Positions 35,105 to 41,700 of a stretch of DNA of 64,000 bases are shown here, piece after piece. A model generated the notes under the pieces. That model was not told the DNA's origin. It did not search any database and saw only the letters and a list, made by a program, of their open reading frames with translations. The first letter of the stretch is position 1. Every line of letters starts with the position of its first letter. The stretch spans positions 124,001 to 188,000 of the forward strand of contig NZ_BSFI01000023.1 of the NCBI RefSeq assembly GCF_027922265.1, written 5' to 3'. The DNA is from Hansschlegelia plantiphila (GTDB lineage: Bacteria > Pseudomonadota > Alphaproteobacteria > Rhizobiales > Methylopilaceae). The position numbers and the translations under genes are program-made.

Positions 35105-35967
35105 CAAGCCGCTCCCGCCAGTTCGAGCGGGATCTCGTCGTCGTCGTGCGCGACGCCGAGATAGGCGTCGATTACGCCCTTGTCGTCGCGCACCTCCGCG
35201 GGCGCGCCATCGGCGATCTTGCGGCCGTGGTCGAGCACCGCGATCCGGTCGGAGATCTCCATGACGACGCCGATGTCGTGCTCGATCAGCACGACGGTCG
35301 CGCCCCAGCGGTCCCGCGCCGCCCGCACGAAGCGCACCATGTCGGCCTTCTCGGCGGCGTTCATGCCCGCCATCGGCTCGTCGAGCAGGAGCAGCTTCGG
35401 ACGTGAGACAAGCGCGCGCGCAAGTTCGACGCGTTTGCGGACGCCATAGGGCAACGTGCCCGGCGCGCGATCGGCGATGGCGGTCAGTTCGATGAATGCG
35501 AGGATCTCGGTGACGAGCGAGCGTGCTTCCTCGGCGCGTGCGCCGGGCGATCCCACGATCTGTCCGAACAGCCCGGTGCGATCTTGGTGGGCGAGCCCCA
35601 TGGCGACGTTGCCGGCGACGTCGAGACCGTTAAACAGCGCGAGGTTCTGGAAGGTGCGCGCGACGCCAAGGCTGGCGAGCGCCGCCGCCGGAACGGCGGC
35701 GAAGGATTTCCGGCCAATCAGGACGCAGCCCGCGTTCGGGCGGTAGAGGCCGCTGACGACATTGATCAGCGAGCTCTTGCCGGCGCCGTTCGGGCCTATG
35801 ACTGAAAAAATCTCGCCTTCGGCGACTTTGAGATCGACGCCGGTCAGCGCGGTGACGCCGCCGAACGCGAGGCTCACTCCCGCGACCTCGAGCGCCGGCG
35901 CGCTTGCGTCAGCGGCGCGAGCGCCTTCTGTCGCCGCGCGTGGCGCGGCGATCGTCGATGTCGACAT
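35104..35967 (-). CDS. Branched-chain-type ABC transporter ATPase (LivG-like) 2
   Basis: This 287-residue ATPase has Walker A GPNGAGKSSLIN, LGVARTFQNLALFNGLDV, signature LPYGVRKRVELARAL, Walker B LLLLDEPMAGMNA and VLIEHDIGVVMEISDRI. It has an extended Ala-rich N-terminus of about 25 residues before the ABC domain. It follows sfnG by 30 bases. Confidence 0.87.
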   Translation of the reverse strand: MSTSTIAAPRAATEGARAADASAPALEVAGVSLAFGGVTALTGVDLKVAEGEIFSVIGPNGAGKSSLINVVSGLYRPNAGCVLIGRKSFAAVPAAALASLGVARTFQNLALFNGLDVAGNVAMGLAHQDRTGLFGQIVGSPGARAEEARSLVTEILAFIELTAIADRAPGTLPYGVRKRVELARALVSRPKLLLLDEPMAGMNAAEKADMVRFVRAARDRWGATVVLIEHDIGVVMEISDRIAVLDHGRKIADGAPAEVRDDKGVIDAYLGVAHDDDEIPLELAGAA

Positions 35968-35997
35968 TGATAAATCCCCGAAGGTTTCGATCCGGCC

Positions 35998-37125
35998 TCA
36001 GGCCGCGGCGTGGATTGGCCGGGTCGCCTCAGCTCCCTGAGCTTCGAGCTCGCGCACCAGCGGGATGACCTCGCGCCCGAAGAATTCGACCTCCTCCTGG
36101 AAATGCAGGAAGCCGAGCAGCACGAGATCGACGCCGGCCTGCTTCAGATCGATGATCCGCTCGGCGATCTGTTTGGGGGTGCCGATCAGGTTGGTCTTGA
36201 AGCCGTCATTGTACTGGACGAGATCCTCGAAGGTGGACTTGGCCCAGTTGCCTTCGCCCTCGGGCGAGGCCTTGCCGGCGTTCTTCACCTCATGTCCGAA
36301 GGCGTTGACGGCGTCCGGGTTCGCCTTGGCGATGATCTCGTCCACGACCGCACGGGCTTCCGCCTCCGTGTCGCGCGCGACCGCGAATGCGTTGACGCCG
36401 ATCTTCACGCGGCGGCCGTGCTCGGCGGCCTTGGCCTGGATGTCGTCGACCTGTCTGGCTATGTTTTCGGGCGTATTGCCGTTGGTGAAGTACCAATCGC
36501 TGACCCGCGAGGCCATGTCGCGGGCCGCACGCGAGGAGCCGCCCTGGAAGATCTCGGGGTGCGGGTCGACGGGCTTGGGCTTCAGCGAATAGTCGCGGTA
36601 GCGATAGAAGTCGCCGTTGAACGTAAAGCTCTCTTCGGTCCAGATCCCGCGAAGCGCCCGAATGAACTCTTCGGAGCGCCGGTAGCGCTCGTCGTGGTCG
36701 AGCCAAGGCTCGCCGATCGCGCGGAACTCACCTGAAAACCAGCCGGACACGACATTGACCGCGATCCGGCCGTTCGTGAGGTGGTTGATGGTGGCAAGCT
36801 GTTTTGCTGCGAGCGTGGGGTTCCACGGCCCGGGCAGCAGCGCTGCGATGACCGTCAGTTTCTCGGTCGCAGCCGCGAGCGCATGGGAGAACGAGACGCT
36901 CTCGTGCTGGTTCTCGGCGCCATAGCCGGCGGTGAAGCGGATCTGGCTCAGCGCATAGTCGAAGCCCGCCGCTTCGGCGATCTGCGCGAGCTTGCGGTTG
37001 TAGTCTATGCCCCAATGGGTCCGTTGCTCGATGTTGGAGATGACGAGGCCGCCAGAGACGTTCGGCACCCAGTAGGCAAATTTCAGCGGCTCGTTCGGGC
37101 GGTTTGATTGGGGCGTCTCGGCCAT
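35998..37125 (-). CDS. sfnG: Dimethylsulfone monooxygenase SfnG
   Basis: This 375-residue FMNH2-dependent monooxygenase of the alkanesulfonate monooxygenase family converts dimethyl sulfone to methanesulfinate in characterised pseudomonads. Diagnostic stretches: KFAYWVPNVSGGLVISNIE, WGIDYNRKLAQIAE, SQIRFTAGYGAENQHES, NHLTNGRIAVNVVSGWFSG, WLDHDERYRRSEEFIRAL, and EIFQGGSSRAARDMASRVS. AGGAGG lies six bases before the ATG. It needs reduced flavin from a reductase such as MsuE, encoded 35 bases upstream. It heads the uptake genes in the same operon. Confidence 0.92.
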   Translation of the reverse strand: MAETPQSNRPNEPLKFAYWVPNVSGGLVISNIEQRTHWGIDYNRKLAQIAEAAGFDYALSQIRFTAGYGAENQHESVSFSHALAAATEKLTVIAALLPGPWNPTLAAKQLATINHLTNGRIAVNVVSGWFSGEFRAIGEPWLDHDERYRRSEEFIRALRGIWTEESFTFNGDFYRYRDYSLKPKPVDPHPEIFQGGSSRAARDMASRVSDWYFTNGNTPENIARQVDDIQAKAAEHGRRVKIGVNAFAVARDTEAEARAVVDEIIAKANPDAVNAFGHEVKNAGKASPEGEGNWAKSTFEDLVQYNDGFKTNLIGTPKQIAERIIDLKQAGVDLVLLGFLHFQEEVEFFGREVIPLVRELEAQGAEATRPIHAAA

Positions 37126-37160
37126 GTGGCCCTCCTGTATAGATTTGGCTGTCGAGCCGC

Positions 37161-37709
37161 TTAGGCGGCCACTGCATGGCGTGCGAGAGCTTCGACGGCT
37201 TCGTCGACCAGGGCATCGAGGCGGGCTCGGACGAGCGGGTCGATAATGATCCCGCGGTCATGCTGCGGCGTGGAGATGAACACGCCGGTCGGAAGCGTTC
37301 GCGCGTTGAAGAAACCAAACAGCGGCCGGAGCTGGTGCTCGATGACGAGCGCATGCCGATCGCTTCCCCCGGTCGCAATCAGGCCGACGGGGCGGCCGAC
37401 CAGCGCCCGGTAATCGATCAGGTCAATAAAGTGCTTGAAGAGTCCGGGATACGAGCCTTTGTAGACTGGCGCACCAGCCAAAATCAGATCGGATCCCTCG
37501 ACCGCCTCGAGCAGGCGCTCGATCTCCGCGGGCGCGTCCGTCCGCAGCTTAGTGGGGCCAAGGACGTGAGCGATCTCGCCGATGTCTATGACCTCGACGG
37601 CCGCTTCAACGCGCTCGGAGAGACGCTCCAGAACGTCCTCCAGCACAACCCTGGTGTTCGACGAAAGAGAGACGCTGCCGCTGATGGCGATGATGCGAGA
37701 CGAGCTCAT
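37161..37709 (-). CDS. msuE: NAD(P)H-dependent FMN reductase MsuE
   Basis: This 182-residue flavodoxin-fold reductase supplies FMNH2 to the monooxygenase. It matches MsuE: RIIAISGSVSLSSNTR at the FMN phosphate loop, LAGAPVYKGSYPGLFKHFI, and the highly typical LIATGGSDRHALVIEHQLR, PLFGFFNARTLPTGVF. It is the first gene of the operon msuE-sfnG-livGHM-like-binding protein-livF-like-sfnB. It may also serve the two DszA/NtaA-like enzymes in the island, none of which has a dedicated reductase nearby. Confidence 0.9.
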   Translation of the reverse strand: MSSSRIIAISGSVSLSSNTRVVLEDVLERLSERVEAAVEVIDIGEIAHVLGPTKLRTDAPAEIERLLEAVEGSDLILAGAPVYKGSYPGLFKHFIDLIDYRALVGRPVGLIATGGSDRHALVIEHQLRPLFGFFNARTLPTGVFISTPQHDRGIIIDPLVRARLDALVDEAVEALARHAVAA

Positions 37710-37738
37710 GCAGGATCAATCCGGATGACTATCCACAA

Positions 37739-37764
37739 ATTCTATAAAATAACTGGATTGTCAA
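37739..37764 (-). promoter_or_regulatory. Promoter/operator region of the msuE-sfnG operon
   Basis: On the minus strand a perfect -35-like TTGACA (37764-37759) is followed by a TATAGA-containing block (37748-37739, ATTCTATAAA on the plus strand) 30-55 bases before msuE. Spacing between them is only 13 bases, so TATAGA is probably an operator half-site rather than the -10. It matches the motif at 7036, 8826, 8861 and 27419. Confidence 0.4.
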
Positions 37765-37937
37765 CCGGTCGCGATACGGCAAATTTGGCGCGTCATGCGT
37801 TGATGTGCCGGCCCGGAAGCCGCTTTTTGGAATGATCAGGTCGAGTTCCCCGGCGTTTCACGCTGAGGGGCAGTTCTTGGCCAAGCCGCCGTTAAAATGG
37901 GAAGCGCTTCCGGGCTTAGGCGTAGCGGTCAGGCGTT

Positions 37938-38139
37938 GCAGGAGTTAGCGCTGGCCAGGGATTCCGCGTTGTCTTGCAAGACCTCACCGCGGAGGACTTG
38001 AAAGCTGGACGCCTTGTCCGGCTGCTGCCCGCATGGAGCTCAGCCGGCCTATGCACCTGCCGTTCCCCCGGACTGGGGGGTCATGCAGAAGCTGCGCTCG
38101 TTCATCGAGGTCGCTGCGGCGCGGTTCGGGCGCCACCCC
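37938..38139 (+). pseudogene. C-terminal remnant of a LysR-family regulator, frameshifted
   Basis: In one frame the DNA encodes QDLTAEDLKAGRLVRLLPAW, the classic end of a LysR substrate-binding domain. Around base 38045 the frame shifts and continues as VPPDWGVMQKLRSFIEVAA then ARFGRHP, again typical LysR. The N-terminal DNA-binding part is missing. It points away from msuE, so it could be the relic of a divergent activator of that operon. Confidence 0.6.
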
Positions 38140-38402
38140 TCCACCGGAACAAGCCGAGGCGATCTTGTCCGCAGCCCGCTGGATTCCCGGCCGCCGATCA
38201 GGCCATCGCTCAACGTGGTCATCAGCGCCCGGTAGCGGGCGCCGACCACGCGGGGCGCGAAGAAGCGGGCGGTGGCGACGCGCTGCTTCTGACGCTTCTC
38301 GCCTTCCTGGAACAGGACCGCCATGCGCGAGCGCCCGCGCACCCGCTCGATTAACTCGGCCTTGAACCCGGCTTGGCGCAGGCCCTCGCTGCGCAGCGCA
38401 GC

Positions 38403-38489
38403 CGAGAAGCACGGCTTCCAGCGACGGTTGCTCTTCGGCGGGATGTTGGGAGCGACGCCTGCGGCGTCGACCTGGCGGCGGATCCCCGG
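38403..38489 (-). pseudogene. IS5-family transposase fragment
   Basis: GVAPNIPPKSNRRWKPCFS is a signature stretch from the second half of IS5-type DDE transposases. Only about 29 residues are recognisable; no ends or target duplication were found. A coding-like stretch continues to about 38170 on the same strand (RVATARFFAPRVVGARYRA), which I do not recognise. Confidence 0.5.
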
Positions 38490-38501
38490 GCAAAAAACGA
38501 C

Positions 38502-38523
38502 TTTGGCCGCTCGCGCGGCCAAA
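38502..38523 (-). terminator. Rho-independent terminator, original downstream flank of tRNA-Gly
   Basis: A perfect 9-bp stem (TTTGGCCGC / GCGGCCAAA) with a 4-base loop is followed on the minus strand, after four bases, by six T. It lies 27 bases beyond the left attachment repeat. Before insertion of the element it would have terminated the tRNA-Gly transcript. Confidence 0.75.
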
Positions 38524-38550
38524 TCGTAACACTTTTCAATCTTTGAAGAA

Positions 38551-38584
38551 ACTGGAGCGGGCGATGGGATTCGAACCCACGACC
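38551..38584. repeat. Left attachment repeat (34 bp, tRNA-Gly 3' end)
   Basis: Identical at all 34 positions to 58921-58954 and in the same orientation. It corresponds to the T-arm and acceptor 3' strand of tRNA-Gly including the encoded CCA. Identity stops sharply on both sides. The tRNA 5' part is absent here. Confidence 0.85.
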
Positions 38585-38673
38585 TCATTCCGTTCTTGAA
38601 CTCGCGCCTTCTGACGGCTGCACCACGACGAACTCGGCTGAAGCGGTATTTACTCGGAGTTACCGTGCGGACC

Positions 38674-38690
38674 GTAACCCCGATGTAACC
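38674..38690. repeat. Paired GTAACC repeat, left end of element
   Basis: GTAACC-ccgat-GTAACC, 90 bases inside the left attachment repeat. A 15/17 match (GTAACC-gcgct-GTAACC) lies at the mirror distance from the right end. Candidate arm-type integrase or excisionase binding site. Confidence 0.5.
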
Positions 38691-38733
38691 GGCGAAAGTG
38701 ATCGCGTCAGCGCGTCGCAGCGAGCGAAGGACG

Positions 38734-41700
38734 CTAAGCGCTCACTGTCACCTCAGGACGTGCGGAACGTTCGTGAGGATCGGTTGACGAACGCCCGACG
38801 AGAAGCCCGTCTGCCTGCGATAGGGTCTCGTCGGCGACGAGCCGCTCGACCTGCGCCAGAATGACGTCCCGCAATTGGGCGCTCGTCGCTTTGAATCCGA
38901 GGAGCCGTGATACTGCCACCACCACCTCCTCGCGTGTGGCCCCGAAATTCGTCGTGACGACGTGGCGCACGGCTTCCTGAAGCTCGATCGGCGGCAGCAT
39001 CTCCGGCTTCCGTAAGGTCGTTGACAGGACGTCTCGCCTGTCGCGGATCGTCACCCGAGCATCCGGAATCCGGAGGAACTGGCCATCGAGCGCCACCCGC
39101 CCGGACCTTACGGCGATCTCCGCAGCCCTCTCCACCGCGGCCTGTATGCGTCCGCCCGAGCGCTGCAGTCCCCAAGCCGATCGGATCCTCGCGACGGCCT
39201 CATCGATATGGACTGGCCCCTCGACAGAGACGACATCAACGACGAGTTCCGCGAGCATGCCGACCGGCGTCTCATGGAGCTCGTACTGCAAATGGGCGCG
39301 CGGGGACGCCTCGACGTAGAAGCGATCCGCCAACCCGTCCTCGGCCACGTCCGAGAGCCCGACTTCCGTAAAGTCGCCTCGGTCCACGGTGACGATCTCG
39401 ACATCCACGGCGCGCTGGCGCGCTGCGCTTGCCTCAAGGCGTTCAGCGAGCTCGACTTTCGCGGCCTCGATCGCCTCGCATAGGCGGTTGAGCTCTTCCT
39501 GAGGTCTCTGGAACCAATCGACGCTCCATACGCGACGGATGATCCAACCGTGATCTTCAAGAACGGTCTGACGGAGCCGGTCGCGATCCCGCGCCGACCT
39601 CGCGCCTGCATAGCTGCGGCTGTCGCATTCGACACCGAGTAGGTAACGGCCGGGATGCTCCTGGTCGGCGATCGCGAGGTCGATGAACAGTCCTGCGACT
39701 CCGACGCGCGGATGCACCTGATAGCCGCGCGCCTTGAGGGCCTCTGCCACCTGCGCTTCGAGTATTTCGGGCCCGGCGTTCGCCGCGCCCGGCTGCAGCG
39801 TCATTTGCCCGGTGCGGGCGTAGTTGAGGAAGAGCTTGAAAGCTAAGACGCCTTTGCCCTTCCCGCGCTCAAGATCGATGTCCTCGTCGGTGATCGAAGC
39901 ATAGACTTCGCACCGGCGCTTAGCGCGACTGATGAGGACGTTCAGTCGTCGCTCGCCACCTTCAGCGCTGAGCGGGCCGAACCGCATGGCCATCTGACCC
40001 TGCGCGTTCTTCGCATAGCCCACGGAAATCAGGATGACGTCACGCTCGTCGCCCTGCACGTTCTCCAAGTTCTTGATGAAGAATGGCTCGCTGGGATGCG
40101 CGCTGAGGAACGTTTCGATGTCCGGGTTCTTGCGCCGCAGGATCTCAACCTCATCTTGGATCGCGCGACGCTGCTTTATCGAGAAGGTGGCGACGCCGAG
40201 CGAGAGTTCCGGATTGGACTTGGCGTGCTGAATGATGGCTTGTGCAACAGCCTTCGCCTCAATGAGGTTGGCGGTCGTCCCGCCGGAGTCAAACACGCCG
40301 TTGGGCACGAGATGGAACTGCAACCCCATGCCGGCCTCCCGCGTGTAGGGGCTCGGCACAATATACAGCTTATCCTCGTAGAACTGCGAGTTGGAAACGG
40401 CGATCAGGCTCTGGTGCCGGCTGCGGTAGTGCCAACGCAACATACGCTGCGGAAGGCCACGGGCGTGGAAAAGCCCCAAGATGCTCTCGATGTCAGCGAC
40501 CTGTGCACCGTCATCCTCGTCATCCTCGCCGCTTCCCGTCATCTTCGAGAAGAACCGGGTCGGGGGGAGTTGCCGTTCATCGCCCACCACCACCACTTGG
40601 CGGCAGCGCCCGATGGCGCCCAGCGCGTCCACCGGCTGGATCTGACTAGCCTCATCCATGACGAGCAGATCGAAGGTCAACTGACCTGGTGGAAGAAACT
40701 GCGCGACGGATAACGGGCTCATCATAAGGACAGGCTTCAACGCCTGGATCGGCTGCGCCGCGCGGTGCATGAGTTGACGGATCGGCATATGGCCGCGGCG
40801 TCGCGCCATTTCGGCGCGCAGTACCCCGAGAGGCCCGACGCCGCCAAACGACGGCGGGATCTTCTTATGATGCGCCCTCGCCACCTCTATGCGCGACTCG
40901 GCGATGCGCTGGCGATCGAGGTTCGCGAACTCGCGTACCTGCCCCTCGTGAAGAGGACCGTCAAAACGGCCTAGGGCAGGATCGGCCGAGATCGCTACGC
41001 CAAGAAGGGCGTCGTAGTAGGCCATGGCGAAGGCGTTTTGAGCGGCGTCGGGAGAAACCCGGCCGTCTTCCAGCCTGTCGACCAACGCGGTCATTCCGAG
41101 CGCCCTCCCATGGGCGGCGCGATCGCGGAACGTCACCCACTTAGAAAGCTGTTCGCGGTTTCCCAGCCAGAGATCCAGGCGCAGCGACAGGTCTTGGAAC
41201 TCGGCTTCAGAAACTACTGTCGCTCTAAACTGTGCTCTCGCGTCGGTCCGTAGGTCGGCCAGGAGGGCGGAAAGCTCGCTCGCCAGGCGATCAGCGTCGC
41301 GCTCCGCCTCGATCGCACGACGGGCTATCTCGGCCCTTTGATCGCCAAGCCTGGCGGCAAGCTTCCCCATAGCCGGATTGCCGATCAGCCATTCGGCGGC
41401 CTCTGCGAGGGCTGACAAGTCCGAAGCTTCTCCCTTCCAGGCTACCTCGAAAGCCGCCAGTCCGATCGGCTGGGCCTGCGCAAGAGCGGAGGCGCTTTCG
41501 CGCCATTCGACGATGCGATCGATCAGCGCGAGCCGCTCTTCCACGGTAGCTGGCGGCTTTTTCATCGCGGCGCGCGAGCGTCGGTCGGCATCTGCGAGAC
41601 CATCGAGCCTTGCACGAAGGAGCCGGAGATCCACGCGCTCGGGCGTCAGCACATTCTCGAACGCCGGCCCGGCGGACGATCCAAGATCGTACCAGAACTG

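Noticed and set aside
38049..38588. 179-codon minus-strand frame from the tRNA fragment leftward
   Set aside because: Its first residues (MRSWVRIPSPAP) are the familiar false translation of a tRNA 3' end; only the IS5-like stretch inside is meaningful.
38585..38640. Possible remaining tRNA-Gly 5' half at the left attachment site
   Set aside because: Sequence beyond 38584 does not fold as tRNA and does not match the intact gene; the copy is the 3' end only.
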